From: Candidatus Chlamydia sanziniae
GTDB lineage: Bacteria > Chlamydiota > Chlamydiia > Chlamydiales > Chlamydiaceae
Direction of reading: 5' to 3'
DNA length: 64,000 nt
NCBI RefSeq assembly: GCF_001653975.1
Contig: NZ_CP014639.1
Coordinates: 62,001-126,000 of the forward strand
Numbering within the stretch: the first letter of the stretch is position 1; each line of letters opens with the position of its first letter. Shown here in pieces: positions 29,395 to 38,040 of the stretch. Under the pieces are notes generated by a model. That model was not told the origin of the DNA. It made no database searches and saw only the letters and a list, made by a program, of their open reading frames with translations. The translations under genes and the position numbers were made by a program.

Positions 29395-31392
29395 TCACGA
29401 TCTCTTTAGCATAGACACAAAGAAATTTTGGAGAGCCTCCTCCAAATCTTTGAAGTCCACTACAAACTTATAACTTGACATAGCTATATGAGTGGAAAGT
29501 GTTTTATTTTCATAACTATCAATATACTGAGTGATGCTATCCAAGCATGGCTCTCCTAAAGCCTTCTGCTCCATAACGATAAGTTCAGGATGACGGCTTG
29601 TCCAAATTGCCTGGCGCACGGCGGTATCTAAGACATAACTAAAATCTTTACAAGCAACGGCGGTTTCACAGAACGTGCGGCACGCTTTATGAAGATTTGG
29701 ATTCTTCAGTTGTGGTAGGAGCCGAATCAATTTTTTATTTTCATGGGCAATTGTATCAAAGAAGCGTTCGAGATCAGAAGATATCCTACTTGCAAATATC
29801 GCTTGTTCCTCTTGCCAGCAGTGTTTATGCTCTAAAGTCTCATAGACAAAAAGCTTACATCCCGCTGCCATAGATTCAAAAGCGCTATTATCTCCAGTGG
29901 CTAACATTCTATCCGAGGCGAGCTGTAAATTTCTCACATCACTTCCATCAAGTGTGGATGTTAGGATCAAAGTATAGGCCCGTCCTTTTGTTTCATTCAA
30001 CACAACACGTTCTTTTACCTCAATGCTTTGATCACAACAATGGATAACATTAAGATGGGAATACCCTCTATTTGCCATAAGGAGACACTTACGCTCGTTA
30101 AATACCGTTTGATCGTGCTCTGTCATTCGTATCCCCGTTTCCACTTTGTGATTACAAACGACAACAACATCTTTTTCGGTTTCATCAAGCATAACAATAT
30201 CTATAAATAAACGGCGTAGACTCAAACCGTAGGAATCTCCGTAGTTTATGGAAACAGAACGCAAGACGGTAGGATCCTTCTTCTCGTAGTCTATAAATGC
30301 GGCAAGAAGAAGCTTTCTTAAGTTCACGTGTTTTATATCCACAAGATAGGAGGGGCAGCAGTGTCCTTCAGAAAGAGGGGCTTCTGCTCTTTCTGCATCT
30401 ATGAGAATGCCTGTCCCTTGAGAAAAACCGAGGGAGATGCTGGGTGTAAGATCGCCCATCCCATAAGTAAGAAAGCGGTAGAGAGCTGTATGTCCTTCTA
30501 GACTCGCAGCCACTAAAGCGTTAAGATAAACATCGTCATCACGATAGAGGTTCATTAATCCCGCTTCTCCAATATCAATACAGGGCACGTTGTGAGAGAG
30601 AGCGAATATCTTGTTTAACTCCGATTTGTGGTACCCCTGATTCTTAGATTGAATGTTAACAATCAAGTCAGGGACGAGAGTATTTGTACTCGTGGTCCCA
30701 TCGTATATTAAGTCCAGGTCAACATAACGTATACTAGGCATTATTTGAGAAAGTACATGATCATAAAAAGATAGAGGAGTCTCACTAGCTTTAAAATAAA
30801 TTACAATATCGGCTTGAGGATAATGCACATGCAAGAGATTCGCAATGCGAATCGCAGTGGTAATATCTTCGCTCCCTATGCTGATCCTACAGGTGACATA
30901 TATTGCCCCAATGTTAGGCTTAGGAGTTACAGCATAAGCTCCGAGAACTCCAAGTCGGATGGGAGCAAAAAAAACAGACAAATCGGAGAGTTGCTGATCT
31001 TTGAGAAGGTTCACCTCATACACAACTCCATGATCTATACGTTCCACTTTAGGGAGGATACCATGGATTTTTCCTTGATCTTCAAAAGCAAGGGAACCTC
31101 GAGAGTTGTGAAGCATCTGAGCTACGATTTGAGAACGTCTCTGGCAGGGAAACCATGTGGCCTTCTCTGCTTGCATGATATCAGAGACGAAGCGTGGTTT
31201 TGTTAGTGACCGTGTTTTGAAATCGGAAACCATCTTTTCAAGACATACATAAAGAGGTCCAAGAACAGGGAAACTTTTGATCACACCCAAAGCAAAGTTG
31301 GAAATACGTGAGCATAACGACATGTTCGTATCGAATGCTTTGTGAAAATGTTCTCTAACGACTCCAAACCAGTAGGAAAAATATATGCCCAC
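29395..31392 (-). CDS. Glycosyltransferase-like protein of unknown function inside the pmp cluster
   Basis: 665 residues from a GTG at 31392; an ATG at 31323 (MSLCSRISNFALG) gives a 642-residue alternative that puts a hydrophobic stretch (residues 33-50 of the long form) at the N-terminus. I cannot place it in a named family. Two alpha/beta halves can be suspected. Residues 160-200 contain GAIYVTCRISIGSED followed by ADIVIYFK, like a nucleotide-binding Rossmann start. Residues 485-525 contain LASDRMLATGDNSAFESMAAG followed by KLFVYE, the pattern of the donor-binding half of GT-B glycosyltransferases (glycine-rich loop, acidic/asparagine pair, E-x-x-A-x-G). No signal peptide. It could be a type III-secreted host-modifying enzyme, but this is inference. 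I recall no equivalent at this place in C. pneumoniae. Confidence 0.75.
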   Translation of the reverse strand: MGIYFSYWFGVVREHFHKAFDTNMSLCSRISNFALGVIKSFPVLGPLYVCLEKMVSDFKTRSLTKPRFVSDIMQAEKATWFPCQRRSQIVAQMLHNSRGSLAFEDQGKIHGILPKVERIDHGVVYEVNLLKDQQLSDLSVFFAPIRLGVLGAYAVTPKPNIGAIYVTCRISIGSEDITTAIRIANLLHVHYPQADIVIYFKASETPLSFYDHVLSQIMPSIRYVDLDLIYDGTTSTNTLVPDLIVNIQSKNQGYHKSELNKIFALSHNVPCIDIGEAGLMNLYRDDDVYLNALVAASLEGHTALYRFLTYGMGDLTPSISLGFSQGTGILIDAERAEAPLSEGHCCPSYLVDIKHVNLRKLLLAAFIDYEKKDPTVLRSVSINYGDSYGLSLRRLFIDIVMLDETEKDVVVVCNHKVETGIRMTEHDQTVFNERKCLLMANRGYSHLNVIHCCDQSIEVKERVVLNETKGRAYTLILTSTLDGSDVRNLQLASDRMLATGDNSAFESMAAGCKLFVYETLEHKHCWQEEQAIFASRISSDLERFFDTIAHENKKLIRLLPQLKNPNLHKACRTFCETAVACKDFSYVLDTAVRQAIWTSRHPELIVMEQKALGEPCLDSITQYIDSYENKTLSTHIAMSSYKFVVDFKDLEEALQNFFVSMLKRS

Positions 31393-31656
31393 TTATGTAA
31401 TTAAATTAGTTTAACAAAAATTCTGATCAATTATATGGAAAATAATATAAAAAAATAGTGACAAAGATTTTTTCTAATTTTACCATTAAACTATTTATTT
31501 CAAGATTAGGATAGTAAGAATTTGAAAAGGACACTATAAGGAAAGTTTCAAAAAATTTTATTTCTACCTACCTCAGACGTATACCGATAAAAAGGCTATT
31601 CCCCAATTCATGACACAGGGTATCGACTCTATACACATCCCCGAATGCAAAGAAAA
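31393..31656. other. AT-rich spacer upstream of the glycosyltransferase-like gene
   Basis: About 260 very AT-rich bases with no reading frame of note. It must hold any promoter for the - strand gene at 31392. Several TATAAT-like words occur, but none has a well-spaced -35 partner. Confidence 0.4.
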
Positions 31657-31678
31657 TTCCCTATATAAATATAGAGAA
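31652..31678 (-). terminator. Probable terminator of the E/F-type Pmp pair
   Basis: TTCCCTATAT at 31657-31666 pairs with ATATAGAGAA at 31669-31678 with a single mismatch. On the - strand the hairpin is followed by TTTTCT. It lies about 35 bases after the Pmp stop codon. Confidence 0.5.
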
Positions 31679-31713
31679 TGTTCTTTCTTTTTAAGGGGGT
31701 CTGCACCGTGGCA

Positions 31714-34641
31714 TCAAAACTTGATCGCTGTTCCTGTGTGTAAGTAATGTGTTGAAGTCGACGAAGATACAGATCCCTGATAATTGAAGAAAAAAGAGAC
31801 GTGGGAGAAGAGCTGTGTTTCATGACTTCCCTTAAAGGCTAAAGCATGGCGAGCAGGAGCGGATGTTGAGGTGAGCCATGAGCCTCCACTTGCCAGTAGG
31901 ACCACTCCAATCTTAGGGTTTTGTTGATAGACGATAGGTTGGTAAGCAATGACAATCCTCCACTTTGTGGGGAGGTGGAAGTGGGACTTCCATTGAGTCT
32001 GCATACCGATGGGCAAGGTGAGGTTATACAGAGGTCGATGTGTTGCGAAATGGCGAGGACGATTTCCGATTTCTGTGAAAGTAGACTGCGAAGCGCGGAT
32101 CCCTATAGCTTGTACAAAAGGTGTTAAGAAGAGGCGTTGTGTAGCTCGCTGTGTGGGCAGAGTAAGAGAGAGCAGAGCTCCTAAAGTGTGGCTTCGACAT
32201 CTGCCTTCTGAGGTTCCACTAGACGTGGGGTGAGAACTTTGTAAGTGATGGACACCATAGTTGTAGGCTAAGGCTGCTGAGGTAACCATGGCGTCATGAA
32301 TCCAAGGCAGTTCTATACGCATAGCAGCTAAAGTAGTCTGGGACGCTGCCGTGTTGGAGTTATGATCTTCGTGAGTTTGACTAAACGTGTGTTCGAAGTT
32401 TAGCGAAATTTTATGGTTTAGAGCAGTTTGTGTTGAGGTTTCCAAGGCATATCCCGTAGCATCAATGCGGAATCCTGCAGCATGTGCTGTGCTGTTTTGA
32501 TGGACAAAGAGGCCACAAGAGCCTCCTTGTCCTTGCATTTTCAGAGAAGAAGTCCATGGGATAGGAGTAAAAATGGTATCATAGTTTTTTAATCCTACCA
32601 GAGTAGTATAGAATGCTTGCCAGAGAGTGGCAGCAGCGAGTTCTCCTCGGTATTCTGGATTGGGAAGGTAACCCAAGGGCGTCCAATCGGTGTAAAGGTA
32701 CCTGTGGAGTGTGTTTGCAGTTTCTGCAGATGTTGCGTCGGTTACTGTAATGACCTCTAGCCAATACGGAGACCACACACCTTGATACCCATAATGTTTT
32801 GTTGCATTTAATCCTTGGGGTTCAAAATTTGTCGTATCGATATGACGAGCTGTTACATCACAAAGATAAATTAAGGGGACGTTCTGCAATGGCTCAGAAA
32901 GATTGAGGCTGTCGTAAGGATCTTGATTATGTTCATTGAGGAGGGACAAGGGTCCCGAGAGAATGATTGTCGGGTTGGGATCCTCTGTAAAGGTACGTGT
33001 GGATCCGGAGACTGTTACAGCAGGATAAATCCAAAGTTTGGGAGCCTGTCCTTCTTGACGTAAAATAGAAGGAAGATTCAAGGCAAGGTTGTTAATAGTA
33101 AGCGAAGAATTTACAGTACTGTTATTTTTTGAATTGGTGGTAAGGACTCCTGCGTTTCCTAACCGTAAGGTCCCTCCTACTTGCTGCAATTGGTAAACAG
33201 CGAGTCCTGCACGATCTTCAATAGCAAGAACGCCATTGTTTAGAATGGCGGTGTTTTTTGAATACGTAAAGAAGTTTCTTTCTTGCGCAAACAATTCTTT
33301 AGGAACATGAATTGCAGAAAATAACACAGTACCTTGATGATGACTCTGTGGGTTGATTTGTAGAGGGTTGTCAGTTGAGTGTTCATGCTCTATAGGATCA
33401 TAAAAGGCAATTGTACGCCCACGACTCGCTCCTAGAGTTAAAGAAACCCCTGCAGTGCAATGGATAGCATTTCTCCTACCAAACTGATCATCTTGGAATA
33501 CATTGTTATTATTAAATACAATGTCACCCTGATCGGCAAAAAAAGATCCCATACCACGAGAATAGAACATGATTGCTCCACCCCAGTTTGCATAGTTATT
33601 GATAAAATAGACGGGTCCGCTATCGCGAATGGTGACATTTTGACTGTAGATGGCTCCGCCACTGCGACCCGCAGCATTGTTATTAAAAACAACAACACTT
33701 GGATTCTTCTCTATTGTTAGGTTTGTGCAATAAACAGCACCTCCTGAAGCATTCACAATAATGCTTGTTGAAGTACCTGCGCTTTCTCTAGTATCCGCCA
33801 CACTTTCATAAAAAGCAGCATTGTCATTAAAGACAACAATGCCGCTATTGTTTTGGATGAAAAGATCTTTGGTATAGATACCTCCAGCATGCCTTCCTCG
33901 GTTGTTTATAAAGTAGATAGGAGAGGCATTTCCAGAAATTGTTGAGTTTGCCGAACACACAGCTCCCCCTTGTCCCTGATTTACAGTGTTGTGGAAGAAA
34001 AGTATAGGGGCAATATTATCCAGAAGATCCAATCTCCCTAGGGTATGAATAGCACCTCCTATATTTGTGGCAATATTATCCATAAAGTAAAGGGTTCCTT
34101 GGTTCTTCGAGATCTCTCCATTTGTATTACAGTAGATAGCTCCTCCCGTATTCGTATTGGTAAAAGAGGGCATGTTGAATGCTTGATTTCGAACGAACAG
34201 AATGTTTGCACTATTTTTTGTAATGACACATGCGGCTTCTGTGTATAATGCTCCCCCACGATTGCTTGTGGAGTTTTCAATTAAAAATACATTGTCTGTT
34301 GCATTTGTTAGTATGAAGTTTCTACAAACAAAACTACCTCCAGAGGTCATAGCATTATTACGAGCTATTATAGAATTAAAATCTGAAAAAACAAAGTCAT
34401 GGGTAGAGTCCCAAGTGTTACCAGTGAATGTATTTTTTACATACTGCTCTAGGGAGAATCCTACATCCTTGGCCAAAGGGAAATAGTGGGCAAACTCAGA
34501 AGAATTTATGGAAAAAACGTTTTGAGGTAGAGAAGTCAGATCAGCATACAAAAATGAAGAGGAGCTGAGCACTAGTGCAAATAATCGACAATACGACTGC
34601 ACTCCAGATATTGTTCTTAAGACTCGCATGGATATTTTCAC
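31714..34641 (-). CDS. Pmp autotransporter of the E/F type, downstream copy
   Basis: 975 residues with a signal peptide around residues 5-33 (RVLRTISGVQSYCRLFALVLSSSSFLYA region; M5 at 34629 is an alternative start). Repeats such as NRGGALYTEA, NIGGAIHTLG, GQGGAVCSA, RAGGIYTKD fall in the E/F pattern, where each GGA unit is preceded by NN or ENS. The middle domain has a variant FYDPIEHEHSTDNP motif shared with the neighbouring Pmp but not with the G-type Pmps upstream. KHYGYQGVWSPYW leads into a barrel ending HTGTAIKF. It begins only 20 bases after the preceding Pmp stop, so the two are very probably one transcript. Corresponds to the pmp15-pmp18 group of C. pneumoniae. Confidence 0.92.
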   Translation of the reverse strand: MKISMRVLRTISGVQSYCRLFALVLSSSSFLYADLTSLPQNVFSINSSEFAHYFPLAKDVGFSLEQYVKNTFTGNTWDSTHDFVFSDFNSIIARNNAMTSGGSFVCRNFILTNATDNVFLIENSTSNRGGALYTEAACVITKNSANILFVRNQAFNMPSFTNTNTGGAIYCNTNGEISKNQGTLYFMDNIATNIGGAIHTLGRLDLLDNIAPILFFHNTVNQGQGGAVCSANSTISGNASPIYFINNRGRHAGGIYTKDLFIQNNSGIVVFNDNAAFYESVADTRESAGTSTSIIVNASGGAVYCTNLTIEKNPSVVVFNNNAAGRSGGAIYSQNVTIRDSGPVYFINNYANWGGAIMFYSRGMGSFFADQGDIVFNNNNVFQDDQFGRRNAIHCTAGVSLTLGASRGRTIAFYDPIEHEHSTDNPLQINPQSHHQGTVLFSAIHVPKELFAQERNFFTYSKNTAILNNGVLAIEDRAGLAVYQLQQVGGTLRLGNAGVLTTNSKNNSTVNSSLTINNLALNLPSILRQEGQAPKLWIYPAVTVSGSTRTFTEDPNPTIILSGPLSLLNEHNQDPYDSLNLSEPLQNVPLIYLCDVTARHIDTTNFEPQGLNATKHYGYQGVWSPYWLEVITVTDATSAETANTLHRYLYTDWTPLGYLPNPEYRGELAAATLWQAFYTTLVGLKNYDTIFTPIPWTSSLKMQGQGGSCGLFVHQNSTAHAAGFRIDATGYALETSTQTALNHKISLNFEHTFSQTHEDHNSNTAASQTTLAAMRIELPWIHDAMVTSAALAYNYGVHHLQSSHPTSSGTSEGRCRSHTLGALLSLTLPTQRATQRLFLTPFVQAIGIRASQSTFTEIGNRPRHFATHRPLYNLTLPIGMQTQWKSHFHLPTKWRIVIAYQPIVYQQNPKIGVVLLASGGSWLTSTSAPARHALAFKGSHETQLFSHVSFFFNYQGSVSSSTSTHYLHTGTAIKF

Positions 34642-34661
34642 TTAGCCTTCACTAAATTATA

Positions 34662-37583
34662 TTAAAATTTTAATCTCCACTTTCCTTGTAAGTCATGACT
34701 TAATGTAGAGGTAGAGGCCTCTCCCGAGTAATCTAAAGCTATACTAACATTAAGGAAAAGATCTGCGGTATGTTTTACTCTTAGTGCAAAGCCATGTCGA
34801 GCTACAGAAGCTGCAGGAGTAGACCATGAACCTCCACTTACCAGCAATGTTGTTTGTATTTTAGGGTTTTGACGGTAGACTGAGGGGAGGTAAGCCGCTT
34901 CTACTTCCCACCTCATAGGTAAATGAGTTGAGGACGATTCCAAATAAAAACGTGCCCCAACAGGAAGTAAGACATTTCTTAGAGGATGTTGCATAGCAAA
35001 GACTCGCTCTCCATCTCCTACCTCTTTAAACATAGCTTGTGTTGCATGGATAACGACTGCCCTAGCAAAAGGAGTGAGGTGGAGAGATTTCGTAATTGCT
35101 GTGGGTAAGAAAGTACAAGAGAATGCTGCCCCCAAAGTGTGGCTGTGAAATGCCCCTTGAGAGCTTTCTTTAAGTGTGATGTAATTGCTAGAAAGCTGAT
35201 GAGAGCCGTGAGTATAGGCTAAAGAACAAGAAACCTCTATTTCATTCCATAAAGAACTTTCTAGTTGCATACTAGCAAAATAACTGTGTGAGGAAACTGT
35301 ATTTTTTGTAGTATATTCCTTCATTTTTGAGAAGAACTGTGCAAAGCCTAACGACACCTTATTGTGCGCTGCTGTTGTTGCAGCACTTGTTACAGCGTAG
35401 CCTGTAGCCTGGCTATGAAATCCTTGTACATCTCCAGAGCTCTGCTGGTGAACAAAGAGTCTCAAGCCATGTCCCGAAGTTGCTACCGTATACTGTGCAG
35501 ATTCAGGAGAGAGGATTCTCATTCCTGCCAATGTTGTATAAGCAGACTGCCATAACGTATTAACAACAAGTTCCCCTCTTCGCATAGGATCAGGAAAATA
35601 CGTAATCGGAGTCCAATCAGCATAAAGAACTCGGTGTTGTGTATTTACAGAAAGCGGAGAAGTTGGATTTGTTGTTGTTGTTGTCTCCATCCAATATGGA
35701 GACCAGAGACCTTGATACCCATAGTGTTGCCCCATATTTAAAGCAGTGATGTCCAACTCTGAAGTATCTATATGTTTTGCTGTCACATCCAAAATATAAA
35801 GAAGAGGAACTTGGTGCAAAGGCTGAGAAAGATCTAAACTATCATAGGGACTTGTATTGTCGCTATTTGTTACTGTTAAAGGGCCTGATACCGTAATGCT
35901 AGGATGATTGTCTTCTATATATGTCGGACTCAATTTCGCTCCAGACCTTGTAGGATAAATCCAAATTTTTGGAGGTTGAGCATTTTTTGCAAGAATCGAA
36001 GGTAGATTGATAGCAATGTTATTCAAAGTCAAAACACTCCCTATAGTCGACCATGTTTCTGATGTTGGGTTGGGTACCTCTGCTATCATACGTCCCATCG
36101 TAGAAATTACCGCACCATTGCCAAGACGCACTGTACCTCCCATCTGTGAGAATTGGTAAAGCACTAGCCCGGCCTTATCTTCAACGGCAAGAACACCGTG
36201 GTGGAGTTCTGAACGATTTCCTGAATAAGTAAAATAATTTTTATCCGCAGTCAAATTAAGATCCGTAGTCAAATTAAGATCCACAGTCTTTCCTGAGAAT
36301 AATACCGTTCCTTGATGATGAGGCTCAGGGTTAAAAAGCCACGTCTCCCTAGTGGGGTGAACATGCTCTATAGGATCATACAAAATGACACTATAGCCAG
36401 CGCGTGCCCCTATCTGCAAATTTACATTCGGTGTGGTATGTATCGCATTTCTATAACTAGCTAATGTACCATTTGCAGTGAAATTGTAATTAAAAATAAT
36501 ATCTCCATAATCGGCAAAGAATACAAATTTTGAAGTACTATCTTCCCTAGTCGGCTGATTGATTATAGCTCCGCCCCAACGTGCCAGATTATTCGTGAAA
36601 TATACAGGCCCATTCCCTTGAATGGTAAGTTGCTTGCAATTGAAAACACCTCCATTGCGATAACTGTGATTATTGTCGAAAATAAGCCCACGACGATTAT
36701 TTTCTAGAATGCAAGAGAGACTCATTATCGCTCCTCCCCCTGGATTCCAACCTACTTCCCACACATTCCCAAATGCCGTGTTGTTGGCAAACTCGATGAT
36801 TTCTTCATTGTCAGATATAACAAGATTTTCTTCGGCAAAGATAGCCCCTCCTTGACCTGCCGTATTATTAAGAATCACGATGGGTTGTTTATTCCCCGAG
36901 ACAATCATAGACCCTGCAGTATAGACAGCGCCTCCTAAGCTTTTTGCAGCATTACACTGATTGCTATTGATGAGAATCGCCTTTGTGTTATTGAGAATTG
37001 TAAGATTGTTCGTAGTATAAATTGCTCCTCCCTTACTCAGAGCAAGGTTATTGGAGAAATTCCCTTTGCCTAAATTGTTAGAAATGGTGCACCCATCTGC
37101 ATAGATAGCTCCGCCACTGCAAGTATTCGACGGATTGGAGACATTTTTTTGCGTGTAATTTCTAGCAAATGTGTAATTACGATTATTCGAAACAATACAG
37201 GCTTGAGCTGCGTAAATCGCCCCTCCCATATCAGCCGAAGCGTTTTGCTCAAAAAAGATATCCCCTACATTATTGGAGATATTGATGTTTCTACAAGCCA
37301 GGCCTCCTCCACTCAAAGAAGAGTAATAGGAGTTCACGCGATAAGACTCACGATATTCTGAAATTATAACATCGCGGGTAATGTCGTAGCGGGACCCTTG
37401 GGGAAGGGTTGGGGAATGTGTAGGATCAGAACCAGCATAGATTGCCAAAGAAAACGGGGAAAAAATTAAGGATGAAGTTTTAGATATATCATGAACAAAC
37501 GAAGAATCATGAATCGTTTCACTTCCATAAAAAAGACAGTTGTATAGAAGAGGAAATAAAATCCCTAAATTACCAAATCGCAT
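34662..37583 (-). CDS. Pmp autotransporter of the E/F type, upstream copy (Pmp15-like)
   Basis: The ATG at 37583 (MRFGNLGILFPLLYNC) is chosen because it gives a compact signal peptide like remembered C. pneumoniae Pmp15; an ATG at 37622 would add 13 residues. About 973 residues. The passenger has ADMGGAIYAAQACIVS, SGGAIYADGCT, SKGGAIYTTNN, GQGGAIFAEEN and NPGGGAIMSLSC units. The middle domain is FYDPIEHVHPTRE-like, with VILYDP replacing IxFYDP. QHYGYQGLWSPYW precedes the barrel, which ends QGKWRLKF. First gene of a two-pmp - strand unit. It shares architecture with the downstream copy but is clearly diverged, so the duplication is older than that of the Pmp6-like pair. Confidence 0.92.
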   Translation of the reverse strand: MRFGNLGILFPLLYNCLFYGSETIHDSSFVHDISKTSSLIFSPFSLAIYAGSDPTHSPTLPQGSRYDITRDVIISEYRESYRVNSYYSSLSGGGLACRNINISNNVGDIFFEQNASADMGGAIYAAQACIVSNNRNYTFARNYTQKNVSNPSNTCSGGAIYADGCTISNNLGKGNFSNNLALSKGGAIYTTNNLTILNNTKAILINSNQCNAAKSLGGAVYTAGSMIVSGNKQPIVILNNTAGQGGAIFAEENLVISDNEEIIEFANNTAFGNVWEVGWNPGGGAIMSLSCILENNRRGLIFDNNHSYRNGGVFNCKQLTIQGNGPVYFTNNLARWGGAIINQPTREDSTSKFVFFADYGDIIFNYNFTANGTLASYRNAIHTTPNVNLQIGARAGYSVILYDPIEHVHPTRETWLFNPEPHHQGTVLFSGKTVDLNLTTDLNLTADKNYFTYSGNRSELHHGVLAVEDKAGLVLYQFSQMGGTVRLGNGAVISTMGRMIAEVPNPTSETWSTIGSVLTLNNIAINLPSILAKNAQPPKIWIYPTRSGAKLSPTYIEDNHPSITVSGPLTVTNSDNTSPYDSLDLSQPLHQVPLLYILDVTAKHIDTSELDITALNMGQHYGYQGLWSPYWMETTTTTNPTSPLSVNTQHRVLYADWTPITYFPDPMRRGELVVNTLWQSAYTTLAGMRILSPESAQYTVATSGHGLRLFVHQQSSGDVQGFHSQATGYAVTSAATTAAHNKVSLGFAQFFSKMKEYTTKNTVSSHSYFASMQLESSLWNEIEVSCSLAYTHGSHQLSSNYITLKESSQGAFHSHTLGAAFSCTFLPTAITKSLHLTPFARAVVIHATQAMFKEVGDGERVFAMQHPLRNVLLPVGARFYLESSSTHLPMRWEVEAAYLPSVYRQNPKIQTTLLVSGGSWSTPAASVARHGFALRVKHTADLFLNVSIALDYSGEASTSTLSHDLQGKWRLKF

Positions 37584-37995
37584 AGACAAGATATAAATGT
37601 AGAATCTAAGTGGTATCCGCATCGCATAGTCTATATTTTTTTTGTTGTCTAGGATTTTGATTAAGAGGTGGCTTATAGAAAAAATTTACAAAAAGAAATC
37701 ACCAAGAATTTAGCAAGTAGCAACTTCGTTTGAAGATTCTGTGCTGAGGAAGATGAAATAGAGCATAAACAATCCAAAGAGAATCTTCCTAGTGAGGAGA
37801 GTATTCCTATACTCGTGGCTTTGAAGAAAGCTCCATAACTTAAGAAAATTCTTAGTTAAAAAAACGTTCAAACGCTGTGGAAATTCCCTTTCTCCATAGA
37901 GATCGAGGGGGATAGCTATTATTTACCCATCTAGGACAACTATCAAGTTTTGATGCCATACAAGTTTCATAAAGATAACGACGGTAATCTTAAAC
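37584..37995. other. Spacer between the E/F-type Pmps and the CPn0472-like gene
   Basis: About 410 bases without a convincing gene on either strand. It should contain the promoter of the Pmp pair (read leftward). No strongly matching -35/-10 pair stood out. Confidence 0.45.
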
Positions 37996-38032
37996 AAAGA
38001 ATAAGGTAAATCACATCTTTTCCTTATTCTTT
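37996..38032 (-). terminator. Terminator after the CPn0472-like gene
   Basis: AAAGAATAAGG at 37996-38006 is the perfect reverse complement of CCTTATTCTTT at 38022-38032 (11-bp stem, 15-base loop), 8 bases past the - strand stop codon. Confidence 0.7.
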
Positions 38033-38040
38033 TCTTTATC

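Noticed and set aside
30814-31206. 130-codon + strand frame within the glycosyltransferase-like gene
   Set aside because: Entirely antisense to a longer, better-composed gene and without a ribosome binding site.
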